DNA from: Eleusine coracana subsp. coracana
Taxonomy: Eukaryota; Streptophyta; Magnoliopsida; Poales; Poaceae
Length of the DNA: 64,000 nucleotides
Direction of reading: 5' to 3'
Assembly (NCBI GenBank): GCA_032690845.1
Contig: CM064422.1
Location: forward strand, 1,860,001 to 1,924,000
Shown: in pieces, positions 1 to 12,292 of the stretch
How positions within the stretch are numbered: the first letter of the stretch is position 1
Layout of the letters: each line of letters starts with the position of its first letter
Position numbers and translations under genes: made by a program
The notes under the pieces: generated by a model
Seen by the model: only the letters and a program-made list of their open reading frames with translations
Told to the model about the DNA's origin: nothing
Database searches by the model: none

Positions 1-2725
1 CTAGTTTCAGTAAAGAACTCTCCTGAAGCTGCAAAATAGAGAAGAAATTGTATAAAAATATTTTGAGGAAGCAAAATGCATATAGATGTTTTGCTTGCAA
101 CACTCTAAAATGGAGAGGGGACTGTACTAGCACCAATGACAATAAAAGCCTGAGAAAATGATCGAACAGCAGCGCTGCTAAATAGAAAAGGGGCGAAATA
201 GAAAATATTTTTTTGGTTGTTCCAATATATTCGTTTGTAGACTGTAAACCATCAGTTGAGGACACAGCTAAATATGCTGTGGAAGCTATATTTTTGAACG
301 ATAATCCCACTCCCTCTATCTCAAAACACAGGCATGTATGAAATTTACAGTTCAAACTTTATTATTTTTCAAGAATATGGCTGTAACACATACTCCCTCT
401 GTTCTCGAATTGATGTCGCTAAGATAATAAAATCTAGTTCAAAATAGGACTAAAATTCTTGTCCTGACGACAACAATTTAGAAGTGGAGGAAGCTTACAT
501 TAGCGCTAATTTGGTTCACACCCTGGTCATTCGTGCCTTAGTCAGGCGTCGCACTCAGGCCTCCGATTTCGGATGCCTGAGGCTGCGATGTGTGCGTGAC
601 GGACACAGCTGCCTGGCAGGCAGCAGCCAAACTAGCCCTTAGTGCATAGAAAATAGCTATGTACTGATTAAGGTGAAACCGTTCTAGCATGCTAATATTT
701 TTAAAGCTATCAGCTACATACAGAGTACAAATATCAGATCCAAAGTGCGTAAAAAAAGAATGATTCAGACACAATTAACCATGATTGGAAGTAAAAGCAG
801 TAGAAAACTTATCACATAACCAAAGATTGAGGACCATCTTATCATTCAATCCACATAATAAAATATAACAATACAGCTCATCCAGGGACAGCCTACAGCA
901 GTACAGCTTAAGGTGAATTAACAACCAAAATAAAGACTTGTCCCTCAAAGAGTAAACTATCCAACAAAAAGCAGCCATAACAGTAACAGATAATTATTTC
1001 TCAAGGTACAACCTTCTATTATCTGCTAGTTGATTTTAATCTTACAATTTTTTCATGTAACGTAACAACCATAAATATTCATGCACCTAGAGGTCCTGAC
1101 TACATAGAAACTAAGTACGCTTTTGCAATGTAACCAAAGAGTACTTTGAAAATGATATGCACCTGAGTAGCAATGACAATCGTGAACTGGGAAAAGAAGG
1201 AGGGATTAGTGTCTATTAATGTTGCTGGAGACTCCTCGACAAACTTGGCTTTAACAGCATCATTCAGCTCTTGTAGGAACAAACATATGCATTTAGCTCT
1301 TGATTGGCCCAGGCACCCTTCATCCACTGAATGCAAATATAAGGTACCAGACTATAAGTTCCATGGCCTTCGTGGAAATATGGATAGAAGAACATGAAGA
1401 ATCAGAGCACAAACTTACACAAGAAGTTATTTCCTAGATCAGATGCTTCCACTTTGGAGCCATCAACAACAGTTACACTTCCGATTCCTCCAAGCACAAG
1501 ATTTTTCAGCGCTTCAGTTCCAGTAGGACCACAGTTAAGCAAGCATATGCTAGCCTTCTCCAGTGCAGCCTGTCCTTGGTCACCCCATATCCTGTATTTT
1601 GTAGTGAACAAACCACAGGTAACTTTCAGTGTCCTGGTTTCTTATATCACTATGTATGACCCAAAAGCAGCATAAATAACAAGTATATCTACCTAATATT
1701 ATTTGAAAGCATTTTTTTACTTAAAAATATGTTTCTTGCATTGTGAATTACATTTTTGCTATGCCCTAATCAACCAAGTTTCCATATCAAACCAGAAATC
1801 TTTCTTGTTGCCTAATGGATAAGTGTGACGGGCAATGTTCAATAGCTGGCAGCCAATAGCTTAATTTCAAGAGTCATGTTTACTCTCTGATTGCATTGCC
1901 ATGGATGAAATGACACAATGCAATATAATCAAAGAGTCAAGCCAAATGGATCATTATTTTACTAGACAAAGGTATCAGCTGTGAAGGCAAAAATCATCCG
2001 ATCAATAACCATTGTAGTCATCCTCTGCTTATCATCTAAACTTAGTTGGGAAGCTAGTTCTGATACTTGTATTAGTCCACTTAGATGCTATGCAGCCCAG
2101 GTGTAAAATAATAAACAGTTAATGACATACGGAGTTGTATCCCTGATTGTGGAACCAGATTTACCCGGTGCCACTGAGGAACAAGGGTATCAGCTAGAAT
2201 CATTACATCGCTATTACACTCATACAACCTTTCATCATAATGCCACACGTTACTACGACCATGGACTTTATGCACATCTAAAATAAAAAAGCGTAACAAA
2301 ATCCATGGAGTAAGAGCGGGCTTAATAATCACTAGATCAGTACCAACAACGAGCAAAGCAACCCAAGCTCCAATGCAACGCCTGCAGCTTTGGAGCCTCG
2401 AGGACAACGCAGCCTCGACATAAACCTATCTCCGCCGTATAGAATCACCCTACCTTGAGAGCACCGATCCGCTACATCACAACATAAGCTCAAAACCCTA
2501 GTTGGGAGAGCAAATCTAAACGGAACCAAAATTCAATCGAGCGAGGAGGACTCCCAACGCGGCAGGTTCCTAGACTCTAGGATCGGTCGACGAGGAGCCA
2601 TCCGAATCTACTCATCGATCACACGGACATGGGAGGTGGGGAGGGAGCGGATGCACGGCGACGGGTTACCTGAGCTGTCGGTCGTACTTGGTCTTGGGCT
2701 CCACGACGACGCCCGCGGCGGCCAT
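1..2725 (-). CDS. AXR1: NEDD8-activating enzyme E1 regulatory subunit (AXR1-type), 5' part only
   Basis: AXR1 pairs with ECR1 to form the E1 that activates the ubiquitin-like protein NEDD8/RUB, which modifies cullins and so controls SCF ligases and auxin signalling. Three exons are visible: 2725-2670 (start MAAAGVVVEPKTKYDRQLR), 1591-1419 (RIWGDQGQAALEKASI, then a ThiF-fold stretch GPTGTEALKNLVLGG) and 1326-1163 (DEGCLGQSRAK to FSQFTIVIATQ). All junctions are GT/AG and the phases match (56, 173 and 164 bp). These are about the first 130 residues of a protein that is usually about 530 residues, so the remaining exons lie left of the window. I see no exon between 1 and 1162, which reads as intron. 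Intron 1 is about 1.08 kb. The match is from recognition of the family, not a search. The gene span is extended to position 1 by inference. Confidence 0.85.
393..494. mobile_element. Decayed Stowaway-like MITE inside AXR1 intron 3
   Basis: The segment opens with TA then CTCCCTCTGTTCTCGAATT and closes with the degenerate complement AATTTAGAAGTGGAGG. Internal bases near the two ends (TTGATGTCG and CGACAACAA) also pair. This is the typical CTCCCTC end of grass Stowaway elements, about 100 bp long. The right end is eroded, so its border is approximate. Confidence 0.45.
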
Positions 2726-3122
2726 GGATGCTGTCTCGGAGGAGGCTGCGCGCTCTGTGTGGTGCGGGGTTTATGCTCCGCCTGTTCACGCCGGCGAGGA
2801 ATAAAGCGGAACGGGAGTGGAACAAGGAGAGGATGGCGATTCGACGGCAGAAGCCCCGGAATACGGATGCTTCCTCGCGAATATTGGGCTACAATCTAGC
2901 ATAAGCCCTCACGAAATAGGATGAATTTATCCACCGACGGTCTTGGCCCAATTTTGGCTAAGGTGTCCCTGGGCCTGGCCCAAAGGTTGGGCGAAGCTGG
3001 CGTAGTACAGTACAGCATCCCCCCGTTCCTCGGCAGTCAACACACTTCGCTGACTTCTTCAGGTTCTCTAAAAAAACATTTAAGACGGCCATATGGTAAT
3101 TTGATATACAGGTAGGTCATTA

Positions 3123-3474
3123 GGTTAGTCTCAGTGAAAATTTCATTAGTATTAAATAAGATATCATATAAGTAAAAAAGATGACGTGGCGTAACAATTA
3201 ATATGAAACTGGACAAATGAGTTTCATATTGACACTATTTCATATGTATGAAACTTCATTGAAACTCATATTAAGAACATAAGGTTTTATCCGAACATAT
3301 TTTGACCAATCTCAATATAACAAATATATATTAATTTAATGCTATAATTTTTATATAAAATTATGAGACAAAACTATGCATTGAGAGAGACTATTTCATA
3401 TATCAAACTAAATTTTCAAATCTGATATGGCACACTTAAAAATTATAAAATAAAACTATGCATTAAGACTGACC
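3123..3474. mobile_element. Tourist-like MITE (352 bp, TTA duplication)
   Basis: The element starts GGTTAGTCTCAGTG and ends with the near complement CATTAAGACTGACC. Both sides are flanked by TTA (3120-3122 and 3475-3477), the target preference of PIF/Harbinger-type MITEs. The interior is AT-rich and has repeated ATGAAACT/AGTTTCAT motifs and no coding potential. It sits between AXR1 and the zinc-finger gene, about 400 bp upstream of the AXR1 start. Confidence 0.65.
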
Positions 3475-3477
3475 TTA

Positions 3478-4680
3478 GCAAGCATGGTTAGTTACTCAAT
3501 AAGTAGGAAAGATGCATTGTACCAGACATCTCAGACACATATTATACTTGTTTATAAATATATGCATTGAGGACAGAATATGTAATTTGAGTTCAAGTTT
3601 GGTTTGCTATAGATACGGAGCAGCGATAATTTAAAGTAGATTCAGTGAGCTCCCCTATCTCTCTCTCTGATTTTTTTTTTTTTTTGATGTCGATTGTTGC
3701 AAAAAAAAAACAGAGGGAGTTGCGTCGGATAAGATATCATTAAGCAGTACTATTCACTATATGTAGCGTGTTGTTTTTCACTTAATATTTCTTATTTTTA
3801 TGTTGGAGTTGAGTTAGTTGTTTCAGTCTTGCAGATGCCTCGTTGATATTGGGGTGTTGTGGTTGTTATTATTAATCAATAATGCCCATCCAAAGTCAGC
3901 TAATAAGATTGTCAATAATTCGGAAGTTAGCCAGTCAAAAGGGCAGATAAAACCGCCCCCACGCCGAGAGCCAAGAATAAGCTCAGCTAACATTTTCTTC
4001 TATCTATTGCAAATGCTTATTCAGCAATGACAGCGCAAACCCAATTATGCAAGGGACCACCAGTACTGGATAAGATAAACAACGTACATCGTATCTCACT
4101 ACCGTCTACACCAATACACCATCATAATTTCATAACGGGTTGGAGAGTGTGGACAGTCTGCTGCATGTTTTTATCATTTGTACTAGTTATATATGACGGA
4201 TTGGAGAGTGTTTGCTACCGTGACGATATTAGCACGCGTGTTCTTACTAGTCCCATTCCATGTTGTCAACATCATCACCTCAAGTCAACTCTTCAGCATG
4301 AGATTAAGTCAGTGCCAACTAGTACTATATCGTAAGCCAAACATGAATGAATCCCTAGTAAACACTCCCCAGTAGAACACTCTAGGAAAACAAAATCCTA
4401 CAGACCATCATTATCGCCATCAATAATGCACGCGTGGGTTTGGCAGTCATTCGCCGTAGGCCCGCGGCAAGTCAATGTCCCTGCATTCGAAACTCCTCCA
4501 TCTCCATATTACTGAACAAATTAAAAATCGCAGTTGCTCAAGTCTACTCCTGTCATGCTCATTTGTATATCAATATAAGAATCGGCAAGTCAAAAGGTAC
4601 TGCTAAAGTGCTGAGTCGTCGAACGCCTCTTGAGGAAGCTCAAACACAAGAAACTCGATTCTCGCAGCTTGGCAGCATTC
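3478..4680. other. Spacer upstream of the zinc-finger gene
   Basis: This stretch is AT-rich with no convincing gene. It holds a CT run followed by a T15 tract near 3660-3686 and a short A9 tract. The last few hundred bases are presumably the zinc-finger promoter. Short open frames here have no family resemblance. Confidence 0.6.
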
Positions 4681-4688
4681 TATAAATA
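4681..4688 (+). promoter_or_regulatory. TATA box of the C2H2 gene
   Basis: TATAAATA lies 76 bp upstream of the ATG at 4764, a normal distance for a plant gene with a short leader. No other strong TATA lies nearer. Confidence 0.6.
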
Positions 4689-4763
4689 GCTTCAAAAGTC
4701 CTCCAATGTATATGCACACGCACAAGAAACAACAATAGAAGCATTTTTTTCTTTTTTAGCAAG

Positions 4764-5231
4764 ATGAAGAGGCTGACGTTCGGACAGGAAGACCCGGAGG
4801 CGGCGAGCATCATGAGCGTGGCTCAAGAGGTGATGCTGCTGCTCGCGCGTAGTACCGGTGGTGGTGGAGGCGGCGAGCCATCGGCTGCCTCGCCGCCGCG
4901 CGTGTTCGAGTGCAAGACGTGCAGCCGCCGGTTCCCGTCGTTCCAGGCGCTGGGCGGGCACCGCGCCAGCCACAAGCGATCGCGGCCGCAGGGGACTGCC
5001 GCTTCTGCCGGGACGGCGGAGCCGGTGAAGGCCCGAGCGCACGGTTGCGTGGTGTGCGGCGTCGAGTTCGCGCTCGGGCAGGCGCTGGGCGGCCACATGA
5101 GGCGACACCGAGCCGTGGTGGGGAACGCCAGCGCCGAAGGGCTGCTGATGGTTCAGGCCGAGGCTCAGAGGAAGGCCGACGAAGGAAGAGGAGGCATGCT
5201 GAGTTTGGACCTAAACCTTGCCCCACCATGA
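4764..5231 (+). CDS. Two-finger C2H2 zinc-finger repressor (ZAT-like, EAR motif)
   Basis: This is an intronless 155-residue protein of the plant C1-2i/ZAT class, stress-responsive nuclear repressors. Finger 1 is CKTCSRRFPSFQALGGHRAS, about residues 51-71. Finger 2 is CVVCGVEFALGQALGGHMRR, about residues 95-115. Both carry the plant-specific QALGGH core. The C terminus has LDLNLAPP, an EAR repression motif that recruits TOPLESS-type co-repressors. An N-terminal hydrophobic patch (IMSVAQEVMLLL) matches the position of the leucine-rich box seen in these proteins. The length and missing introns fit the small ZAT8/ZAT11-like group. The first ATG after the TATA box is used. The coding region is very GC-rich, so long open frames on the other strand are shadows. 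The exact orthologue is not assignable by eye. Confidence 0.9.
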   Translation: MKRLTFGQEDPEAASIMSVAQEVMLLLARSTGGGGGGEPSAASPPRVFECKTCSRRFPSFQALGGHRASHKRSRPQGTAASAGTAEPVKARAHGCVVCGVEFALGQALGGHMRRHRAVVGNASAEGLLMVQAEAQRKADEGRGGMLSLDLNLAPP

Positions 5232-5948
5232 CTATCTACAAGCTGTGTAGTCCGGAGATTCGTTTGGTATAACTTGATTTTTTTTTTTTAAGATGTACAA
5301 CATGATTGATTCGTGCAGGCTTGTATAACGTATTCTGGATTTTGTATGTGAACATTTGTAAAAAATGGAAGGAGTCGTAAAACAGAATTTTATTATTATT
5401 ATTTTTTGTACCACAAAGTACCTTTGCAAAAAAGAATGTGGCACGTTGCTTCGGTGATCGCATCATATAACGAGTTGGAATTCGCATCATATAACGATGG
5501 TTGTTTAACACTGAGGAAAACGCAATTCACGCTAATTTTCAGCTGACTGAAAATTTGGCTTTAGTTACCTATTTAAGCCATTAGATCTAGATCTACTAAT
5601 TTATAATTATTATACAAAAAATCCTATAAATAAAAAATCAAAACACAAAGGAACAAATTATCAACTGAAAGCTTTCAGTTGATTGAAGGCTAAGAAATAT
5701 GAAAAAATAATGTATGTCCTGGATGTAACCTGCACACATCAAACCAGCACCCAGTTGTACGCGTGCTCGTCATTATCAAGAACAGAGTTTCCACCAATAT
5801 AGCAAGTAATTGTTTTGACTTAACACCCATTCGTCCAAATCCGAACAATTGAAATAACTTGAGTAACGCACAAGAGGAGTCACTGACAAAGAATAAAATG
5901 ATAAAAATTACATGCGCGGTAACATCACTATCCTGTAGTGAGGGCTAT
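5232..5948. other. Spacer between convergent zinc-finger and RabE genes
   Basis: These 700 bp hold the 3' ends of both genes and AT-rich filler. A short inverted motif (TTTTCAGCTGACTGAAAATT and, near 5660, CAACTGAAAGCTTTCAGTTG) could form hairpins. I see no further gene. Confidence 0.55.
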
Positions 5949-8401
5949 TCAAGAGCCGCAGCAGGCTGATTTCTGTGCTGCCGCCGCCTCACCATCCCCG
6001 GTGGGTTTGATCTTAATAGTCTCCTGCAAACAAGACATAGAGCTAAAGGTAACATGCAATAGAAGCAAATAAATGCATCAAACTTGTCAAAAATAAAATG
6101 GGCTGCACCTCAGGCTTGGAATCAGTCTCCGAGAGTCTCTGTTTGATGTCCCTCGCTATAGAAAAGAAAACCTGCTCAACATTCAGGTTTGTCTTTGCAC
6201 TCTGCAGCAGAAATAAATAAGAAATTATGGAAAACAACGAATGTAAAAGCACATGCAATGTGCTTACAAATAAAAGCCTTGTCAATGCCCTAACAGAATT
6301 TATGACTTCAACTGACCGTTTCAAAGAACTTGATCCCATACTCATCAGCAAGTGCTTGTCCCTTTGAAGTGGGCACAGCCTGCACAAAAGAAACAAGCAA
6401 ACAAAGAACTAAGAATCATACCACACATACAGTTCCATATACCAACAGTGAACACAAGCAAAGAAACTGTTAGTACAGGTAGAAATCAATTGTATACCCG
6501 TTTACTTTCATCCATATCAGCTTTGTTCCCCACCAGAATTTTGTTTACGTTATCTGAGGCATGTTGTTCAATGTTTCTGATCCAATTTCTTATGTCTACA
6601 AGTCAATAAAAAAACATAATCAGAAGTGGAAAGCCAAAGAACCATCCAAAAGAGTGTTTCAGTGTAGTAATCTGTACTGTTGAATGATGATTCATCCGTG
6701 ACATCATAAACAAGTAAAATGCCCATGGCTCCCCTGTAGTAGGCTGCAAAGAAGAATTGCACACTCACAAGCTTCAGCAATAGCCATACAATTTCAGGAA
6801 ACAAAATAGTTTGCTCCAATGCAACATGCATACCAGTGGTGATAGTGCGGAAACGTTCTTGTCCTGCTGTATCCCAGATCTGCAACTTAATCCGTTTGCC
6901 ATCCAACTCGACGGTCCTTATCTTGAAGTCAATACTGTCCAGACAATAGAATGGTCAGAATTAATAAATTCACACAAATGTTCACATATAAAGAATTTTG
7001 TGACTTCGGAATACATACCCAATAGTGGTAATGAAGCTAGTGGTGAAGGATCCATCTGAGAACCGTAAGAGGAGACAACTTTTTCCAACACCTATATTGG
7101 CACATAATAAACTTTATTTATAAATAGAAAGCTTAATTTATGCCAGTAGCCTAGTAACAATGCACAATTTTCTAGCCCAAGCAAGAATAAGCAACAGCGG
7201 GCAGATATTTCAACAGGACTAAATTAATCTAAAATTTTAAACAGAAGAAACAATGATGGCCATGATTTCTTTAGGTGCACAGAAACAGATGAATGATATC
7301 TTAACCTACATTTCTATAGATTAATAATGACACTATTTCAATAAGAATGACAAAAACTATAGCACAAATAATGGTCAGGCTGCAGAAAGCAGATTGTTTA
7401 GTTGATTCTGATTTCTGTAGATAGGAGGAAAGGAAAATAACTTTGTGGTTCTGCAGGCATAAGGAAAGAAAAAAACGTGATATTTTCTGATAAGTATGAG
7501 AACAAAAATACTCATGCATCGGAAATGAAAACATTGGCCCTTTAATTATGTATGCACAGTAAATTGTATTTTTCCAACTTGAGGAATTGCCAAGTTGTCA
7601 ATGTCTTCACAATTGTTACTGCTTGCCTGAGTTTATGTGTATTTAAGGCTCCAAAACTCTGTAATCTAAAACAAGCACAGCCCTAGATCATGTATGCTGG
7701 ATGGTTTTGATGCACTAACTTGGATAAGGTCCTTAAATAGCCAGTTTGACGAAAGGTGGACAATGCTAATTATCAAAGATACAGGGGCTATAGAGAGAGG
7801 TAGGCTGCAGACCACCAAAGGTGACAACCCAATAAAATAATAAGAAGAAAAAACGCAAAGGGACATGCTTCACTTGCATCTGCTAGCATACGTGTGTGAT
7901 TGCTGATAATAATAACAAATGATAATTTGCAAGTGCTCGTGCAATCAACATCCCAAATCGCTCAAGAGACATTCTTTTTGACTTCTAGATACGGCCATCA
8001 ATGAACCTCAAATTCAATTTTTACTTATAATAACACGATTATTTGTAAGTCACGGATTGCAACCTCTGCCTTAGATTTTTTTTAAAAAAATCTCCTCTCC
8101 CGTAGATTAGAAAGCAAAAGGTGATATACAAATATGCAGAAACGATACCCATCAAGTGCTTAGATTCATTCACCCATTCACATTGAACACAACCATCTAA
8201 AGAGACTGATCTGGCGCCAGATCCCAATCAACATGCATAACGCGTCTTCGAAGCAATCAGATCTCGCACAGATCGAGCGTGGACAGGGAGGGGGAGGTGT
8301 TGCGTGGACGTGGTTCGGGGAAACTCACCGCTGTCTCCGATGAGAAGCAGCTTGATGAGGTAGTCGTAGTCGGCCCGAGCCCTCGCCGGCGGCGCCGCCA
8401 T
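5949..8401 (-). CDS. RABE1: RabE/Rab8-type small GTPase
   Basis: RabE proteins direct Golgi-to-plasma-membrane vesicle traffic. Eight exons rebuild exactly 213 residues: 8401-8329, 7091-7019, 6934-6834, 6743-6678, 6595-6498, 6379-6317, 6201-6109 and 6023-5949. Every junction is GT/AG and in phase. Visible GTPase boxes are GDSGVGKS (22-29), TTIGIDF with the switch I threonine, WDTAGQE (69-75), NKAD (128-131) and ETSAK (157-161). The effector-region sequence [18 protein letters not shown] is the Rab8/RabE signature. The C terminus is KSACCGS, whose double cysteine is the geranylgeranylation site. The first intron is about 1.2 kb, and the first exon is GC-rich and starts [20 protein letters not shown]. 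The gene looks intact. It is divergent from the DUF4378 gene and convergent with the zinc-finger gene. Confidence 0.95.
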
Positions 8402-11400
8402 CCTGCGCTACCTCACAATCCCTAGCACAACCACCAACAGCGATCAGATCAGATCGGAAACGGAAACCGAGGCAACACGACCCGAAACGAAAGCGAGTCG
8501 GGGAGGGGGGAGGGATGGACGGCGAGCCGGACCAGGCGAGGTGGCGTCGGTGGGCGATCTCCGCTTCGTCTCCCCTCGCGAGCGGCGGAGGCACGCGGGC
8601 GGTGGAGGAGCGGGAGGCCGAGGCGTCGCGGTTACGGGGAGGGAAGGAGGGGCAACCAACCGGGCTTGGCAGCCTGGCTCGATCGGAGGGAGGAAGGCGA
8701 CGCACGCACGCACGCGCTGGGTGGTGGAATCGGTCCGCCTTTGGACTTTTCCGGGAATACAGGTATCCATCCTGCGGGCATGGAACTGGGCTACGAGTCC
8801 TGTATGCATTAGGCCCTCCTCTCTTCTTTCTCAGATGAAAGCTCTGTATTATGGGCTGGATTTTAAGGGAGTTTGGGCCCATTTCTTGGTCGTCACACAC
8901 CCTCGAATTCTGATTCCTTTGCCGTAGGGATGAAAGCGGTCCGAAAGCGATAGTACTCAGTTATTTTTGCTTTTATATTTTTTTCAAAGCAAAATTGATA
9001 ATAGTATTAATGAAAATAAATATGACGTCAATATTTTGATAAAGTCAGAAATGATATTATTACAACTAAAACGGATGGTACCGATCGGGAATCGACATTA
9101 ACAATCGGAAACATAAATTGTGAAGTATAGCACTGACAAAACAAGAAAATTGGAGGTGTCATACTTGCGTTTTGTCGATGTCATATGGACTATGATAAAC
9201 TGGCTGTAGCATATTGATTATTAAATAATTATAATTATATGTATGAAAAAATGTATTTATAAAAATAGAAAGTAAAGAAAATTTAGGTTGAGAAAATGAT
9301 TTATTTTAGACTAGAAGAATCACCTGTCTTTTAAAAAAAATTGCTATAATCAAAATATTAAATACGGTAATTACCTACATTACTCTACGGTAATTTCCAC
9401 GTTAAAATAAAAATTTACGAAAATGATCAGAAAACTTCGAAATTATTTTCACTACCACTTTTACAATTTAATACCATTTTTACTTCCACTTCTTCGAAAT
9501 ATCATTTTTGTATGTTACAGTCGATAATATGCGAAAACGAGTATCGGTAAACTAATAGTTACCACTTTTTCTTTCATCCCTACTTTGCGGTTCAACGATT
9601 AAACTGTTGGCTCAGAAGGTCTTCGTTTCTATGATGAGTTAAAGTCTAGTTTTTAAAATTTAAGTTAAATTTCAGTATTTTTAGAGGGCTAAAGTTTTAT
9701 TTTTCTATTAGTTTTTTTAAGCTAACGTTTAGCTCTACTTTTACTCTTTTCATTCATTTTTTAGAGCTAAAATTTTGTTTTAACCCTTTAACCTACAGAA
9801 ATAAATAACTTCTTACTATACTTGTGTTACGAAACATACAAAGAAAAAACCATCATGAAACTATGAGACTATACCTTCATTGAAGTGGTTCTGTTATTAA
9901 ATTCACTGACATGAAAAAATTGGAATACAGTATTTAAGGGGGTGTTCGTTTCCATGAGAAGCTAAAAGTTAGCTCCTTCTTTTAGCTTTTTTTTTTCTAA
10001 AACTAAAGTTTAGTTTTATTTTTAGTCTTTTTATTCGTTTCATAAAACTAAAATTTAATAAAGTAATTTTAGTCTTTTAGTCCGTGAAAATATACAGCCT
10101 CTAAGACTGTCTGCACTGGTGTTCGGGAACGGATATGCTAGTACCGCTTTAGCGGAAATTGGCCCTGCAGCGGGGAGTGCTAAAGCACGCGCTTCATCAA
10201 GAGCAGGTGCAAATTACGCTAAATTCAGAGTAAGAACGGACAAAACGGTACAACTGTGGATCCAGAGAAATAGAGGAATAGAAGAAATTATATAGAAAAG
10301 AATATAGAAAAAATAAAATAAAGTTGGTGTAGGGAGGAGTTATAGAATATGAATGAGTATAGGAAAACTGGATATAGATGAGAGAATTTTACTGATCATG
10401 ATAAAATATTTTTTTTAAGGATAAATTTAAATTACGATGAGTACGAAGTATCTCAATCACATTTGCACAGCATAAATGTATCGAACACAGTAGCCCCTGT
10501 GGCTATCCAAATTTGAACTTCTTCGAATGGTTGGGCCACGACCCTATAATTGAACCAGATTAATACTACATCTTATTTTATGATGACTCATCTAAGTACG
10601 TGCATGTGATTGCATAAACACGCTACTTGTGCACACGAAATGCGGACTACGAAGTCCGCTTGTCGTGGCAAAACTCGTTCAAACTTCCCCGGGGCGCGCG
10701 CGTGTTGGTTGTCACGTCGCCGTCGATAGCGGACTTGCGTGCTAGCGAGTAGCGACCCCACGTCTTGCGTAAGCTCTGTCTTATCTCTCGCTAAACAAAC
10801 AATGATGCCGCCATTGATCGCTCGAGAAGAAGCGCGAAATTTCGAGTCCACTAGCTCCATGATTTCGAATTCGAAATTTGGATGACGTGCGTTATTATCG
10901 TTTACTATTGCTCCTCTCGTGCAGGTCACCTTATGGCGCAAAAACAAATTTAGTCGAGTCGCTTCTGTTCATACGTGTTGGCAAATTTCATACAGAGTAG
11001 ATGGAGCAGACGATTGGAATCGATGCTGGGCCCTATCATTGCACGCGCGCGCCAACCATGAAAACGAGACGAGGGCCAGTCGTCGTCAAGGATTACTGTA
11101 GCGAGTTAGTCCGCTGTGATTATACGGGCTAAACCAGATCCAGACCAGGAAGTCATTTGTTTATCCAAGCTCTATGGATGGTTATCCAAGCTCTATGGAT
11201 GGAGCCGTTCGTTCATCTTGTGCGTCTACGGGCAGTTGGTGCACTAATAATCAACCGGCCCGCCCAACAGCAACCGGAGCTGCCGCCTTGCCGGCCAGCC
11301 GAACGGGGCGCCTGCCGAGTCCGACCAACCATCATTCGCTTGCCACGGCACCATTCCGTAAGTTGACAACCACTCGTGCCGTAATAAGCTACATTAGTAC

Positions 11401-12086
11401 ACTAGTAATTACCGCTCGGTTAAATCATTTACCGCGGTAACTCTTGCACGCGGGAACATCAGGAGGCTGGAGAGCGGAGCGAGACAGCTTCCCATCACCT
11501 TCGTCGAGGACCCGGCACACACGATTTTCTTATTCTGGTGATGCCCACATGCGCAGAGAGTGAACAGACAACGTCGCTTTCCAAGCGAACCAAATGCATC
11601 CAACCATTGATATCACCACCCACGTTTTTTGGATTATAATCCATCGACACTCTCTCTACCCCGTGTACGAAATCACACCGCCGCCTGCCCGCCTTCCATT
11701 AGAAAACGTCTCGTCATCGTCGTCATCGCAAGATAATCACACGGGAACAGCGCCGAGCCACGCCAACACGAGTTAACTAGCCGCCTAACCACGGATACGG
11801 ATCATCACCACAACAACAAACGAGGTAGGAGGCCAGTCAAACCGACGCACCGAAGCAGCAGCAGCAGACAGGAATCTCCTGCGGAACGAGCGAGACAAAA
11901 TCTCTCTCCTCACTTTCTTCGGGGGTCCGGAAGCGCAAGTGGTTCCACTTCCCACGCGGGCGAGTCCAGTCAGCTGCCCAACGAAACAAAAGGCGGGTGC
12001 GGAGCGGCAGGGGCACCCGCTGCCGCGCAGCAGCGCAAGCGCCGCCACCGAACGCGCCCCGCCACCTCGCCTCGCCTTGCGCGCCT
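8402..12086. other. Long spacer between divergent RabE and DUF4378 genes
   Basis: The first 450 bp carry the GC-rich RabE leader and promoter. From about 8940 to 10600 the DNA is AT-rich and contains two eroded segments rich in TTTAGCT/AGCTAAA motifs (about 9600-9800 and 9935-10090), which look like old MITE or hAT-type debris without clear ends. At 11161-11202 a 21-bp unit (starting TTATCCAAGC) is tandemly repeated twice. I find no supportable gene. Confidence 0.5.
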
Positions 12087-12167
12087 TCTCCTCTCCTCTC
12101 CTCTCCTCTCCCCGTCCGTCGCGCCCGCCCACGCCCCCGCGAATCCAGCCCCCCCCCCCCCCCCCCC
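12087..12167. repeat. CTCTC repeat and C19 tract in the leader of the DUF4378 gene
   Basis: A run of CTCCT/CTCTC units lies near 12087-12111 and an uninterrupted tract of 19 C residues lies at 12149-12167. Both are about 130-200 bp upstream of the predicted ATG, so they probably fall in the 5' untranslated region or core promoter. C tracts of this length are prone to length errors in sequencing. Confidence 0.75.
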
Positions 12168-12292
12168 ATCCTCCTCGCGGCGCTCGTTTTTACCTGCCTC
12201 AAATACCTACGCGCCAGCCAGGGATCACGGTCCGCGTGCGCTTGAAGGTGTGGGGGTGTCGGGTTGACTTGGGCGCGGGCGGGCGGGCGTCG

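Noticed and set aside
4692..5229. Several long minus-strand frames over the zinc-finger gene
   Set aside because: They are arginine/alanine/proline-rich shadows of a GC-rich coding exon; the plus strand has clear zinc fingers.
8444..8927. Plus- and minus-strand frames in the RabE leader region
   Set aside because: They lie in the GC-rich promoter and 5' untranslated region of RabE and show no domain. The RabE exon 1 at 8401-8329 explains the coding signal.
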